Positions 33,587 to 42,946 are shown, counted from the stretch's first letter. The stretch: 64,000 nucleotides of DNA from Nocardioides rotundus (GCF_019931675.1 NZ_CP082922.1:620001-684000), one strand, 5' to 3'. Made by a program: numbers and translations. The notes: a model not told the origin generated them from the letters alone.

Positions 33587-35128
33587 TCAGCCGCCGACGC
33601 GGGGGAGATGCAGAACTGTGCTGTCGATGGTGATCACCCCCGGCGTGCGGCTGCTCATCCCCGCGAAGGTGTCCGAGACGGGGCTCACCAGCAGGTAGAG
33701 CCGCTGCCCGCGCGGGACGTTCACCGCCACCGACGGCAGCGCGACCCGGCGGCGTACTCCCTGGACCGGGGTCCGCTCGCGCAGCGGCAGCACGTTGTTC
33801 TGCACCAGCCTTGCATCGGCCGGGGAGGTGCCGACCGCCAACCCGTAGAACGCCCGGCTGTCCAGGCCGAGGGCCGTCACGTCGCCGGTGAGGTACGGCG
33901 TGCCCGCCACCCGCAGCGGCCCGGCCGCGACGGGGTAGGCGAGCGGCGCCCCGGCCGCGGTGGTGGAGGCGACCTGCCCCAGCCGGTAGGTGGAGTTCGC
34001 GCGCACCGAGTCCACGCTGGTGCAGGACCCGGACGGCGTGGCCAGGTGGTAGCGGCCGTAGCCGCGCAGGTCGCGGTCGCGGCCCTTGAGCCGCTCGTCC
34101 ATGAACCGTACGGCGAGCTGCTCGAAGTCGCCGCCGGCCAGCCGCCGGCTGCACGGGTCGGAGGTCGCCTCGACCCCACGGGGCAGCAGCGCGGGGAGCA
34201 CGTGGCCGCCGTTGTAGCCGACGAAGATGCTGCGCTGTCGCGCGCTCGGGGTGAGGGCGCGCTGCCAGGTCGCCAGCCCCTGCTGGAGCGGGAAGAGGGT
34301 GTCGGTGGTGCCCTGGCCCATCAGCACCGGGATGTCCAGCCGGTCGCCGTGCCGGACGTGCCACTTCGGTCCGTTGCGTGCGAAGAACGGGTCCAGGTCC
34401 TCCGTGCCGGGGACCGACCCGTCCGGCCAGGTGCCGGTGGCCGAGCCCTCGACCAGCGCCTTGTAGACGGTGGGCGGCAGGGCGTCGGTCGGCACCGACG
34501 ACGCGCTGAGAGCGAGCGCCCACTCGGTGCGCACGACCTCCTGCGGCGCGAGCGACTCCTTGAGGTCGAACCAGGTGATCTCCGGCGCCAGCGCGTCGAG
34601 GACGGGCTTGCCGCGGGTGTCGATGCTCGAGAACGCGGCGAGGTACTGGTAGCCGCCGCCGTAGGAGCCCCCGATCGCGCCCATCCGCGGGTCGCCGGGG
34701 GCGTCCTTGCGGACCCAGCCGCGCTCGGCGACGTATCGCATCAGCCGCTGCACGTCCTGGCCCTCGACCCGCGGGTTCTCGACGTAGGCGCGCCCGCCGC
34801 TCTCGCCGAAGCCGCGCTGGTCGAAGGAGAGCACGCCGTACCCCGCCGACAGCCAGCGGTCGAAGGCCGCCGGGTCGGTGGTGCGGGACCCGCCCCAGCC
34901 GTGGCTGTGCATGATCATCGGCACCCTGCGATCGGCCGTCGCCCCCGCGGGGCGGAAGAGCGTGAAGCAGATCGGCACGGCAGTCTGCGAGCCCGGGTCC
35001 GGCACGCTGCTCAGGCAGCGGTTGGTGACCGAGACGCCGGTCGTCGCGGTGGCCGGCGCGGTCGCGGACGGGACGGTGACCAGGGCGGCGGTCACGGCGG
35101 TGACGGCGCTGAGGGCGAGACGCTTCAT
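33587..35128 (-). CDS. Secreted CocE/NonD-type serine hydrolase
   Basis: A 513-residue exported alpha/beta hydrolase of the Xaa-Pro dipeptidyl-peptidase/CocE group. Signal peptide about 1-30 (ALSAVTAVTAALVTVPSATAPATA). Triad elements: nucleophile in GAIGGSYGGGYQYLAAF, acid in VLMGQGTTDTLFPLQQG, His in VGYNGGHVLPALL. YGVLSFDQRGFGESGGRAYVENP precedes the nucleophile, and the last third is a jelly-roll-like domain typical of CocE/PepX. Likely an extracellular esterase or peptidase. ATG at 35126-35128 with AAAGGA upstream. It ends 21 bp before the phosphodiester glycosidase gene, so the two secreted hydrolases may be co-transcribed. Confidence 0.87.
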   Translation of the reverse strand: MKRLALSAVTAVTAALVTVPSATAPATATTGVSVTNRCLSSVPDPGSQTAVPICFTLFRPAGATADRRVPMIMHSHGWGGSRTTDPAAFDRWLSAGYGVLSFDQRGFGESGGRAYVENPRVEGQDVQRLMRYVAERGWVRKDAPGDPRMGAIGGSYGGGYQYLAAFSSIDTRGKPVLDALAPEITWFDLKESLAPQEVVRTEWALALSASSVPTDALPPTVYKALVEGSATGTWPDGSVPGTEDLDPFFARNGPKWHVRHGDRLDIPVLMGQGTTDTLFPLQQGLATWQRALTPSARQRSIFVGYNGGHVLPALLPRGVEATSDPCSRRLAGGDFEQLAVRFMDERLKGRDRDLRGYGRYHLATPSGSCTSVDSVRANSTYRLGQVASTTAAGAPLAYPVAAGPLRVAGTPYLTGDVTALGLDSRAFYGLAVGTSPADARLVQNNVLPLRERTPVQGVRRRVALPSVAVNVPRGQRLYLLVSPVSDTFAGMSSRTPGVITIDSTVLHLPRVGG

Positions 35129-35134
35129 GGTGGT

Positions 35135-35172
35135 CCTTTCCGAGGAACCTCAACCGCGCAGCGACGGAAAGG
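35135..35172. promoter_or_regulatory. 8-bp inverted repeat in the CocE/methyltransferase divergent promoter
   Basis: CCTTTCCG (35135-35142) and CGGAAAGG (35165-35172) face each other across 22 bp in the 73-bp spacer between two divergent genes. The left arm also contains the CocE gene's ribosome site on the minus strand. It may be an operator or a leader hairpin; no regulator gene is adjacent, so this is a weak call. Confidence 0.35.
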
Positions 35173-35201
35173 TCACGCTCGCGCGGGCTAGCCTGCCCAA
35201 T

Positions 35202-36329
35202 ATGCACCCACAGAACCGGTTCGTCGAGGGCGACAACCTCCCGGTGCTGCAGGGGCTGCCGGACGCCTCCTTCGACGTGGTCTACCTGGACCCGCCGTAC
35301 AACACCGGCTCGCCCCTGGCCTATCGCGACCGGCGCAGCCACGAGGAGTGGGTGGCGTTCCTCAGGCCCCGCCTGGAGGAGGTACGGCGGGTGCTGGCGC
35401 CGACCGGTGCCGTGTTCGTCAGCATCGACGACCACGAGCAGCCCCGGCTGCGGCTCCTGCTCGACGAGGTCTTCGGCGAGGACACCTTCCTCGCGCAGAT
35501 CACGGTCAACCTCAACCCCAAGGGCCGCCAGCTCGGCGGGGGCTTCGCCACCTCCCACGAGTACCTCCTCGTGCACGCCCGGGACCGGGCCGCATGCGTG
35601 CTGGACGCCTCCACGGCCGACGCCGTCGACCCGCGGGACTTCCCGCACACCGCCGAGGACGGCCGGCGGTTCCGGCTGCTGCCGCTGCGCAACACCAACA
35701 AGCGGTTCAACCCGCGCACCGCCCGGACGCTCCACTACCCGCTGTGGGGCGACCCCGCCACCGGCCGGGTCGCGGTCGAGGAGTTCGCGGGCGCCCAGGA
35801 GGTGTGGCCGGTCTTCGGCGACGGGCGGCCCGCGGTCTGGCGCTGGTCCGCGCCGCTGGTCGCCTCCCGGCCCGACGACCTGGTGTGCCGGGTCGTGCGG
35901 GGGACGCGCGGCGACCGGGTGGACGTCTCCCAACGGGACTGGCTGCACCCGGGCCGGCGGAAGAAGCTGACCACCGTCTGGCTGGCCGAGGAGGTCGGAT
36001 CCACCGACACCGCGGTCGCCGAGCTGAAGGCGCTGGTCGGGCCCGCCTTCGAGTCGCCGAAGCCGACCGGGCTGCTGCGCCGGATCCTGGCCACCATGCC
36101 CGACGACGCCCGCGTGCTGGACCCCTTCGCGGGCTCCGGGACGACCGGGCACGCCGTGGCCGCGGCCAACGCCGAGGACGGCGGGCGCCGTACCTGCCTG
36201 TCGATCCAGATAGCCGAGCCGACCCGCCCCGGCACGCACGCGCACGCGGCCGGGTTCGCCACGGTGGCCGACCTGACCCGCGCCCGGCTCCGGGCCGCCG
36301 ACCCCGGCGTGGCTCTGGCACGATTCTGA
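35202..36329 (+). CDS. Orphan beta-class DNA methyltransferase (N4/N6)
   Basis: A 375-residue DNA amino-methyltransferase with catalytic motif IV first (VVYLDPPYNTG, DPPY at 30-33) and S-adenosylmethionine motif I last (VLDPFAGSGTTGHAVAAAN, 307-315), the beta-class order seen in type III Mod subunits. The middle third is the presumed target-recognition region. DPPY usually indicates adenine N6 methylation; N4-cytosine is possible. The frame is open upstream inside the CocE antisense, but ATG 35202 starts the family N-terminus. No restriction subunit or other methylase is nearby, so it looks like a solitary regulatory or protective enzyme. Confidence 0.9.
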   Translation: MHPQNRFVEGDNLPVLQGLPDASFDVVYLDPPYNTGSPLAYRDRRSHEEWVAFLRPRLEEVRRVLAPTGAVFVSIDDHEQPRLRLLLDEVFGEDTFLAQITVNLNPKGRQLGGGFATSHEYLLVHARDRAACVLDASTADAVDPRDFPHTAEDGRRFRLLPLRNTNKRFNPRTARTLHYPLWGDPATGRVAVEEFAGAQEVWPVFGDGRPAVWRWSAPLVASRPDDLVCRVVRGTRGDRVDVSQRDWLHPGRRKKLTTVWLAEEVGSTDTAVAELKALVGPAFESPKPTGLLRRILATMPDDARVLDPFAGSGTTGHAVAAANAEDGGRRTCLSIQIAEPTRPGTHAHAAGFATVADLTRARLRAADPGVALARF

Positions 36330-36331
36330 CC

Positions 36332-37468
36332 ATGTCGGACGCCGCGGACCGTGCGAACCGGCCCGACCGTGCGCTCGAGCGCATGTTGGACCGTGCCGTG
36401 CGCCGCAGTCGCACCTCCGTCGGGACCCGCGTGGCCCGGCTGCGGTCCAAGGGCTACCAGATCGCGCAGTGCGCCCTGGCCGCCGGACTCGCCTGGTTCA
36501 TCGCCAAGGACCTGCTCGGCCACCCCACCCCGTTCTTCGCCCCGATCGCAGCCGTGGTGAGCCTCGGGACGTCCTACGGCCAGCGGCTGCGCCGGGTCGC
36601 CGAGGTGACCCTCGGGGTGGCCATCGGCGTGCTCATCGGGGACCTGCTCGTCGTGTGGATCGGCTCCGGCTGGTGGCAGCTGGTCCTCATCGTGGTGCTG
36701 GCGATGTCCATCGCCTTCCTCCTCGACGGCGGGCAGCTGTTCACCATGCAGGCCGCGGTGCAGTCGATCGTCGTGTCCACCCTGGTGCCCGACCCCGGCG
36801 CCGCACTCACGCGGTGGACCGACGCGCTCGTGGGCGGCGCGGTCGCCCTGCTGGCGGCGACCCTGGTGCCGGCGGCCCCGCTGCGCCGACCGCGCGAGCA
36901 GGCGGCGCAGGTGACCCGCAAGATCGCCGAGCTGCTGCGCGCCTCGGCGGACGTGATGGACTCCGGCGAGGTGGAGCCCGCGCTGGAGCTGCTGGCGGAC
37001 GCTCGGGCCACCGACTACCTCATCCGCGAGCTGCAGTCGGCCTCGGAGGAGGGGCTCTCGGTGGTCGCGTCCTCGCCGTTCCGGATCCACCACCGCAAGG
37101 ACCAGCGGCGGATGGCCGACCTGGTCGACCCGCTGGACCGGGCGTTGCGCAGCACCCGCGTGCTGGTCCGCAACACCGCCGTGTCGGCGTACCGCCGCCG
37201 CCCGGTGCCGCGCGGCTATGCCGTGCTCACCCGGGACCTGGCCGACGCGGTGGACCTGGTCGCCGACGAGCTCGCGGCCAACCGCCGCCCGACCGACGCC
37301 GAGCCGGCCCTGCTGGTCGTCGCCCAGGGCACCGGGCACCTCGAGCGCAGCGACGCCCTGTCGGTCGAGGTGCTGCTCGCCCAGCTGCGCTCGATCATCG
37401 CCGACCTGCTGCTGCTCACCGGGATGGACCCGCTCGAGGCGTCCGACGCGCTGCCGCCGACGCGATGA
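36332..37468 (+). CDS. FUSC/aromatic acid exporter-family membrane protein
   Basis: A 378-residue protein: an N-terminal basic stretch, then about five to six helices (IAQCALAAGLAWFIAKDLL, FFAPIAAVVSLGTSYGQRLRRVAEVTLGVAIGVLIGDLLVVWIG, LVLIVVLAMSIAFLL, and others to about residue 190) with the FUSC-type GxxxGQRxxRxxEvtlGvaiG signature, followed by a long helical cytoplasmic domain. The family (DUF939, AaeB-like) is linked to export of aromatic acids and envelope roles, mostly by homology. ATG at 36332 begins two bases after the methyltransferase stop, so the genes are co-transcribed although functionally unrelated. Confidence 0.85.
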   Translation: MSDAADRANRPDRALERMLDRAVRRSRTSVGTRVARLRSKGYQIAQCALAAGLAWFIAKDLLGHPTPFFAPIAAVVSLGTSYGQRLRRVAEVTLGVAIGVLIGDLLVVWIGSGWWQLVLIVVLAMSIAFLLDGGQLFTMQAAVQSIVVSTLVPDPGAALTRWTDALVGGAVALLAATLVPAAPLRRPREQAAQVTRKIAELLRASADVMDSGEVEPALELLADARATDYLIRELQSASEEGLSVVASSPFRIHHRKDQRRMADLVDPLDRALRSTRVLVRNTAVSAYRRRPVPRGYAVLTRDLADAVDLVADELAANRRPTDAEPALLVVAQGTGHLERSDALSVEVLLAQLRSIIADLLLLTGMDPLEASDALPPTR

Positions 37469-37474
37469 GCCGGC

Positions 37475-38602
37475 TCACAGGCCGGCGCGCAGCTCCTCGG
37501 TGACGCTGTCCACGACGGCCACCAGGTCCCCGCCGGTGCGCGAGGCCACCGCGCGCTGGCGCTGGTAGGACGCCCCGCGCGCCGGGATGTCCATCACGGC
37601 CGACAGCTCGTCGGCGCAGCCGAGCTCCTTGGCGAGCGGCATCAGCCGGTCCACCCGCTCGGCGAGGTCCTCGGTCACCAGCCGCTCGTCCCCGTCGGCG
37701 GTGGTGATGACGATGGCGTCCAGGCCGTAGCGGGCCGCGCGCCACTTGTTCTCCTGGACGTGCCACGGCGGCATCGGCCGCAGCGGCTCGCCCTCGGCGA
37801 CCCGCCGGTCGAGGTCCACGACCAGGCACTGCACCAGCGCGGTGAGCGCGGCCAGCTCGCCGATGTCGGAGACGCCGTCGCAGACCCGGTGCTCCACCGT
37901 GCCGAGCTTCGGCGCGGGCCGGATGTCCCAGCGGATGTCGGAGAGCCCCTCGATCACCCCGGTGTGCAGCTGGTCGGCGACGCAGGACTCGTACTCCGCC
38001 CACGTGTCGAAGGTGAACGGCAGGCCCGCGGTCGGCAGCTGCTGGAACATCAGCGCCCGGTTGGAGGCGTATCCGGTGTCGGTGCCGGCCCACACCGGCG
38101 AGGACGCCGAGAGCGCCTGCAGGTGCGGGAAGGTGTCGAGCAACGAGGCGATCACCGGCATCACCCGGTCCCGCTCGGGCATCCCGACGTGCACGTGCAC
38201 GCCCCAGATGAGCATCTGCCGGCCCCACCACTGGGTGCGGTTGATCAGCTCCTCGTAGCGCTCGCCCTCGGTGACCTGCTGGCTGGTCCACCGGGCGAAG
38301 GGGTGGGTCCCGGCGCCGAAGAGGTCGGTGCCGAGCCCCTCCGCGGCGGGGAGTACGACGTCCAGGCTGCGACGCAGGTCGTCCATCGCCTCCTCGACCG
38401 TGCCGCAAATGCCGGTCACCACCTCCACGGTGTTGCGCAGCAGCTCCCGGTGCAGGCGCTCGGGATCCTCCAGCCGGGGGGCCGCCTCCGCGATCAGCTC
38501 CGAGGCGCGGCTCACAAGGTCGCGCGAGCCCCGGTCGACCAGGGCGAACTCCCACTCCACCCCGATCGTGGGGGCAGGCGAGGGCCGGAAGTCCAGGCGC
38601 AT
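37475..38602 (-). CDS. YbdK-type carboxylate-amine ligase (GCS2 family)
   Basis: A 375-residue ATP-grasp-like ligase related to plant-type glutamate-cysteine ligase. Motifs: PTIGVEWEFALVD near the start, MLIWGVHVHVGM, VWAGTDTGYASNRALMFQQLPTAGLPF, IRWDIRPAPKLGTVEHRVCD and HVQENKWRAARYGLDAIVI. YbdK relatives have weak glutamate-cysteine ligase activity and unclear natural function; in actinobacteria related enzymes can serve ergothioneine or other peptide-like metabolites. ATG at 38600-38602. It faces the FUSC gene (6-bp gap) and is divergent from the thrE-like gene. Confidence 0.86.
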   Translation of the reverse strand: MRLDFRPSPAPTIGVEWEFALVDRGSRDLVSRASELIAEAAPRLEDPERLHRELLRNTVEVVTGICGTVEEAMDDLRRSLDVVLPAAEGLGTDLFGAGTHPFARWTSQQVTEGERYEELINRTQWWGRQMLIWGVHVHVGMPERDRVMPVIASLLDTFPHLQALSASSPVWAGTDTGYASNRALMFQQLPTAGLPFTFDTWAEYESCVADQLHTGVIEGLSDIRWDIRPAPKLGTVEHRVCDGVSDIGELAALTALVQCLVVDLDRRVAEGEPLRPMPPWHVQENKWRAARYGLDAIVITTADGDERLVTEDLAERVDRLMPLAKELGCADELSAVMDIPARGASYQRQRAVASRTGGDLVAVVDSVTEELRAGL

Positions 38603-38668
38603 GGGACCAGCGTAGGGATGCCGGGACCGGCGTACCTCCCCCCTTGAGTTGGTGGGACGATACGCGCT

Positions 38669-40021
38669 GTGGAGGAGGAGCGACGGCTCACGCAGATCGC
38701 GGACCTGTGCGTTCGGATCGGTGAGGTGCTGATGGCGTCCGGCGCGGGAGCGTCGGACGTGACCGCGACGATGCAGGCCGTCGCCTGGGCGATGGGTCAG
38801 AACGACCCGGAGATCGACGTCACCTTCACCTCGTTGTCGGTGAGCCTGGATCGCGCGGGGGAGCAGGCGCCGGTGATGGTGCTGCGCCTGGTCAAGCACC
38901 GGGCGCTGGACTACGAGGTGCTGACCCGGGTCGACCGGCTCACCCGCGACATCGTCGGCGGGCACGTGGACCTCGACGCGGCCCGCAAGCAGATGAACCA
39001 GATCGTCTCCGCCCCGCACACCCTGCCCCGCTGGGCGGTCACGCTCGCCCACGGCGTCATGTGCGCCGCCGTCGCGGTCTACCTCGGCGGCGGCATCGCG
39101 GTGACCCTCGGCGCGCTGGTCGCGGCGATGGTCATCGACCGGCTGCAGCAGCGGCTGACCGCGCAGCGGCTGCCGGTGTTCTACCTCCAGGTCGCCGGGG
39201 GCCTGGTCGCGACCCTGCTGGCGCTCGGGCTGCACGCGCTGGTGCCGAACACCGACTCCTCCCTGGTCGTCACCGCGAACATCATGATGCTGCTGGCCGG
39301 CATCGGCTTCATGGGTGCGCTGCAGGACGCGCTGATGGGCTTCTACCTCACCGCCTCAGCGCGGCTGCTGGAGGCGATGCTCTCCACCGGCGGCATCATC
39401 GCCGGGGTCAGCGGCGGCCTGGCGCTGGGCCGGATGGCCGGGATGGACCTCGGGATCCTGGAGCCCGGCCGGATCGACCTGGCCAGCCTGCCGACGGTGG
39501 TCCTCGGCGGCGCGATCTCGGCGGCGGCCTTCGCCGTGGCGTCGCGGGCGCCCTGGCGCAGCTGGTTCCCGATCGCGGTGGTGGCCGGGGTGGGCTCGGT
39601 GATCTTCCAGGTCATCGACGCCAGCAGCATGGGTCGCACGTGGGCGGCCGGCACCGCCGCGTTCTTCGTCGGCCTGGTCGCCTTCGGCGTCTCGGGCCGC
39701 TTCAAGGTGCCGCCGCTGGTGGTGGCCGTCGCGGCGGTCGTGCCGTTCCTGCCCGGCCTGTCGATCTACCGCGGCCTGTCGCTGCTGGCCACCGGCCTCG
39801 CCGGCACCGTGACCGGGCTGCTCGCCATGGTCACGGCGGTGTCGGTGGCGGTGGCCCTCGCGGCAGGCGTGCTGCTCGGGGAGTACGTCGCCCAGCCGGT
39901 CAAGCGCGAGGCCCGCCGGCTGGAGAACCGGCTCGCCGGCCCGCGGATGGTGGGCGTCTCCCGGGTGCGCCGGCGGCGCCCGCGCGGCTCAACGGCGGGC
40001 CAGGACGGCGAGCCGGCCTAG
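38669..40021 (+). CDS. ThrE-family threonine/serine exporter
   Basis: A 450-residue membrane protein containing both ThrE halves: an N-terminal ThrE/DUF1212 region (residues 1-230) opening with the cytoplasmic stretch LCVRIGEVLMASGAGASDVTATMQAVAWAMG, and a C-terminal ThrE_2/DUF3815 helix bundle (GTWAAGTAAFFVGLVAFGVSGRFKVPPLVVAVAAVVPFLPGLSIYRGL), together about ten helices. Such fused proteins export threonine and serine by proton antiport in Corynebacterium. GTG at 38669 is used. The Arg-rich tail overlaps the convergent DUF402 gene by 33 bp. Confidence 0.9.
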   Translation: MEEERRLTQIADLCVRIGEVLMASGAGASDVTATMQAVAWAMGQNDPEIDVTFTSLSVSLDRAGEQAPVMVLRLVKHRALDYEVLTRVDRLTRDIVGGHVDLDAARKQMNQIVSAPHTLPRWAVTLAHGVMCAAVAVYLGGGIAVTLGALVAAMVIDRLQQRLTAQRLPVFYLQVAGGLVATLLALGLHALVPNTDSSLVVTANIMMLLAGIGFMGALQDALMGFYLTASARLLEAMLSTGGIIAGVSGGLALGRMAGMDLGILEPGRIDLASLPTVVLGGAISAAAFAVASRAPWRSWFPIAVVAGVGSVIFQVIDASSMGRTWAAGTAAFFVGLVAFGVSGRFKVPPLVVAVAAVVPFLPGLSIYRGLSLLATGLAGTVTGLLAMVTAVSVAVALAAGVLLGEYVAQPVKREARRLENRLAGPRMVGVSRVRRRRPRGSTAGQDGEPA

Positions 40022-40513
40022 CCAGCGGGCGGCCGTCGTGTCGTCGTACGGCGCCTCCCGGCGCTCCATCGCCGCGCGCACGCCCGCGCACGCCTCCTCG
40101 GCGCTGCGCACCACGTCGGCGGGGTAGGCGTAGGTCACCCGGTGCTCGGCGAACTCGTCCTCGTCGTCGACATAGACCCGGCCGTCCGCGCTGAGCCGGA
40201 CGACGTCCAGGTCCAGGTCGATCGCGCCGGCCCGGTCGCCCTCGATCGTGGCCGGGGTGGTGATGTCGACGTAGGTGTCGCACCAGATGCCCGGCGCCTG
40301 GAAGGTCGCCACCCACCAGCCCTCGCGCGGGAAGAGGGTCACCGAGTCCACCTCGGAGTCGAAGGCCATCCCCGGCCGGGCGTGCGGTGTGCCGGCCGGG
40401 ATGCCCAGCCAGGTGCCGTGCTCGTCCTCGCCGAGGAGGCGGCCGTCGAACTCCCAGTGCGGGCGCTCGCCCCACTTGGTCATCGCCACGTGGATGCGGC
40501 TGCCGGGCCTCAT
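39989..40513 (-). CDS. DUF402 domain protein
   Basis: A 174-residue soluble protein of the DUF402 (FomD/Ntdp-like) family: WEFDGRLLGEDEHGTWLGIPAGTP, FPREGWWVATFQAPGIWCDTYVDITTPATIEGDRAGAIDLDLDVV and DEDEFAEHRVTYAYP match the conserved beta-barrel with Tyr/Asp metal-binding residues. Known relatives are nucleoside tri/diphosphatases or CMP-hydrolysing FomD; this one's substrate is unknown. ATG at 40511-40513; the tail overlaps the thrE-like gene by 33 bp. Confidence 0.85.
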   Translation of the reverse strand: MRPGSRIHVAMTKWGERPHWEFDGRLLGEDEHGTWLGIPAGTPHARPGMAFDSEVDSVTLFPREGWWVATFQAPGIWCDTYVDITTPATIEGDRAGAIDLDLDVVRLSADGRVYVDDEDEFAEHRVTYAYPADVVRSAEEACAGVRAAMERREAPYDDTTAARWLGRLAVLARR

Positions 40514-40532
40514 GCCCGCAGCGTAGACGGGC

Positions 40533-41411
40533 TCAGGCCTGCGCGCTCTCGGCCTCCACCCGCTCGGCCGATTCGCGCTTGGCCGGCAGCAGGCCGCTGC
40601 GGGTCGCCCCCATCGCGATCACGTCCTGGTAGCGCGAGCCCAGCAGCTTGCCGACGTGGTGGATCGCGTGCGCGTCCATGCCGACCAGCACCCGGGCGCG
40701 GTTCTTGAGGATCCCGTTGACGATGATCTCCGCGGCCTTCTCCGGGGTCATTCGGGCCAGCTTCTCGTCGAACGTCTTGGCCGTCGCCTCCGCGGACTCG
40801 TTGGACGAGACCCGGGCGTTGCGGGCGATCGCGGTCTTGATGCCGCCGGGGTGGACGACGGTCATCCCGACCGGGTGGCCGGCGATCAGCAGCTCCTCGC
40901 GGATCGCCTCGGACATCCCGCGGACGGCGTACTTGCTGGCGTTGTACATCGACTGGCCCGGCATCGAGACCAGCCCGAAGAGCGAGGAGACGTTGACGAT
41001 GTGGCCCTCGCCGGAGGCGATCAGGTGCGGCAGGAACTCGTGGGTGCCGTGCACGACGCCCCAGAAGTTGATGCCGATGATCCAGTCCATGTCCTCGTAG
41101 GTGAGGTCGCCGAACTCGCCGGAGAGCGCGACGCCGGCGTTGTTGACCACGACGTTGACCACGCCGAAGTGGTCGGACACCTCGGTGGCGTACGCCGCCA
41201 TGGCGTCGCGGTCGGCGACGTCGAGCCGGGCGGTGTGCACCTCGGCCGGCGATCCCGTGGTGACCAGCCGCGCCGTCTCGGCCAGCCCGGCCTCGTCGAC
41301 GTCGGAGAGCGCGAGCCGCGCGCCCCGGGCGGCCAGGTTGAGCGCGAGCGCGCGCCCGATGCCCGACCCGGCGCCGGTGATGACGACGACCTTCCCGTCC
41401 AGAGACCTCAT
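40533..41411 (-). CDS. Short-chain dehydrogenase/reductase
   Basis: A 292-residue classical SDR. Cofactor motif TGAGSGIG at 12-19, Asp at the end of beta-2 (ALSDVDEAG) suggesting NAD(H) preference, NNAG, and the catalytic Ser and YNASK in NVSSLFGLVSMPGQSMYNASKYAVRG. ATG at 41409-41411 overlaps the monooxygenase stop as ATGA, so the proteins are made together. Its likely job is to oxidise or reduce the alcohol/ketone linked to the monooxygenase; the pairing resembles the mycobacterial mymA operon by content. Substrate not known. Confidence 0.9.
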   Translation of the reverse strand: MRSLDGKVVVITGAGSGIGRALALNLAARGARLALSDVDEAGLAETARLVTTGSPAEVHTARLDVADRDAMAAYATEVSDHFGVVNVVVNNAGVALSGEFGDLTYEDMDWIIGINFWGVVHGTHEFLPHLIASGEGHIVNVSSLFGLVSMPGQSMYNASKYAVRGMSEAIREELLIAGHPVGMTVVHPGGIKTAIARNARVSSNESAEATAKTFDEKLARMTPEKAAEIIVNGILKNRARVLVGMDAHAIHHVGKLLGSRYQDVIAMGATRSGLLPAKRESAERVEAESAQA

Positions 41412-42928
41412 GCTGACACCGCTTCCTTCTCGTCGTTGGTGGGCTGGGCGACCGCCGCCTCCACGTCGTAGGCCGGCAGGTCGAAGCGCTGCAGCAGACG
41501 ACGGAAGGTGAAGGTGGTGCGCGGCCACAGGGTGGTGTTGCGTCCGTGGGAGTCGAGGTACCAGCTCGAGCAGCCGCCGGTGTTCCACACCGTGGTGGTC
41601 ATCCGCTGCTGGAGGTCGTCGTTCCACGCCTCCTGCGCGGCGCGGGTCGGCTCGACCGCGCCGAAGCGGTGGGCCCGCATGGTGCGGATCGCGTCGACGA
41701 TGTAGGCGACCTGGGACTCGATCATGAAGACCATCGAGGAGTGGGCCAGGCCCACGTTGGGGCCGACGATCTGGAAGAGGTTGGGGAAGCCGTGCACCGT
41801 GGTGCCCTTGTAGGCGCTCATTCCGCCCTCGGCCCACACCTCGGCCAGGCTGCGGCCGTCGCGGCCGCGCACGTGCTCGGCGATCGGCTGCTCGGTGGTG
41901 TGGAAGCCGGTCGCGACGATGAGGACGTCGATCGGCCGCTCGGTGCCGTCGGCGGTGACGACCCCCGTCGGGGTGATCCGGGCGATCGGGTCGGTGACCA
42001 GGTCGACGTGCTCCCGGGCGAGCGCGGGGTAGTAGGTGTTGGAGATCAGGATCCGCTTGCAGCCGATCTCGAAGGTCGGGGTGACCTTGCGCCGGAGCTC
42101 GGGGTCGCTGATCCCGCGGCGGATGTTGATCAGCGCGGCCTGCTTGGCCGGTGCCGCCAGCCGCGGCCGCCAGGTGAAGGCGGGGACGTAGGTCTCCCGG
42201 CCCCAGTAGATCGCCGTACGGTAGAGCCGCTGCACCGCCGGGGAGAGCTTGAAGAGGCGCTTCTCCAGACCGGTGTAGCGCCGGTCGTTGCGGGGGATGA
42301 CGTAGGGCGCCGTGCGCTGGTAGACGTCGAGGTGCGCGACCTGCTTGGCGATCTCGGGGACGATCTGGATCGACGAGGCGCCGGTGCCGATGACCGCGAC
42401 CCGCTTGCCGGTCAGGTCGACGTCGTGGTTCCACCGCGCGGAGTGGAAGATCTCGCCGGCGAAGTCGTCGATGCCCTCGATGTCGGGCAGCCGCGGCTCG
42501 GAGAGCCCGCCGGAGCCGGTGATCAGCGTCTCGCTCTCGATCTCCCCGCGGGAGGTCGTGACCCGCCAGCGCTGCGCGGCGGCGTCGTACGTCGCGTCCT
42601 GCACCTCGGTGTCGAAGACGAAGCGGTCCAGCACCCCGGACTCCTCGGCGACCCGGCGCAGGTAGGCCTGGATCTCCGGCTGCGGGGAGAACGACATCGA
42701 CCAGTCCGGGTTGGGCGCGAAGGAGAAGGAGTAGAGCTGCGAGGGCACGTCGCAGGCGGCGCCGGGGTAGGTGTTGTCCCGCCAGGTGCCGCCGACCTCG
42801 GTGCCCTTCTCGATGACGACGAAGTCGTGCTCGCCGGCCTCGGCCAGCTTGATCGCCGTACCGAGGCCGGCGAAGCCCGCGCCGACGATCACGTGCTGCG
42901 TGGCGGGAGGGAGGGTGGTGGACGTCAT
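41408..42928 (-). CDS. FAD-dependent Baeyer-Villiger-type monooxygenase
   Basis: A 506-residue flavoprotein. First Rossmann motif GAGFAG at 16-21 (FAD), the Baeyer-Villiger fingerprint FxGxxxHxxxW as FAGEIFHSARW at 156-166, then the NADPH motif VAVIGTGASSIQIVP. EVGGTWRDNTYPGAACD is typical of this class. It should insert oxygen into a ketone or oxidise a related compound using NADPH and O2. ATG at 42926-42928, only 18 bp from a perfect palindrome shared with the divergent TetR gene; the SDR gene follows with 4-bp overlap. An inducible ketone-degradation unit is the best reading. Confidence 0.92.
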   Translation of the reverse strand: MTSTTLPPATQHVIVGAGFAGLGTAIKLAEAGEHDFVVIEKGTEVGGTWRDNTYPGAACDVPSQLYSFSFAPNPDWSMSFSPQPEIQAYLRRVAEESGVLDRFVFDTEVQDATYDAAAQRWRVTTSRGEIESETLITGSGGLSEPRLPDIEGIDDFAGEIFHSARWNHDVDLTGKRVAVIGTGASSIQIVPEIAKQVAHLDVYQRTAPYVIPRNDRRYTGLEKRLFKLSPAVQRLYRTAIYWGRETYVPAFTWRPRLAAPAKQAALINIRRGISDPELRRKVTPTFEIGCKRILISNTYYPALAREHVDLVTDPIARITPTGVVTADGTERPIDVLIVATGFHTTEQPIAEHVRGRDGRSLAEVWAEGGMSAYKGTTVHGFPNLFQIVGPNVGLAHSSMVFMIESQVAYIVDAIRTMRAHRFGAVEPTRAAQEAWNDDLQQRMTTTVWNTGGCSSWYLDSHGRNTTLWPRTTFTFRRLLQRFDLPAYDVEAAVAQPTNDEKEAVSA

Positions 42929-42946
42929 GCGGTGACGGTATTGGCG

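Noticed and set aside
33582..36245. 887-residue minus-strand reading frame
   Set aside because: It lies in the wrong frame across the CocE gene and antisense to the methyltransferase gene; composition is Arg/Gly/Ala-rich noise.
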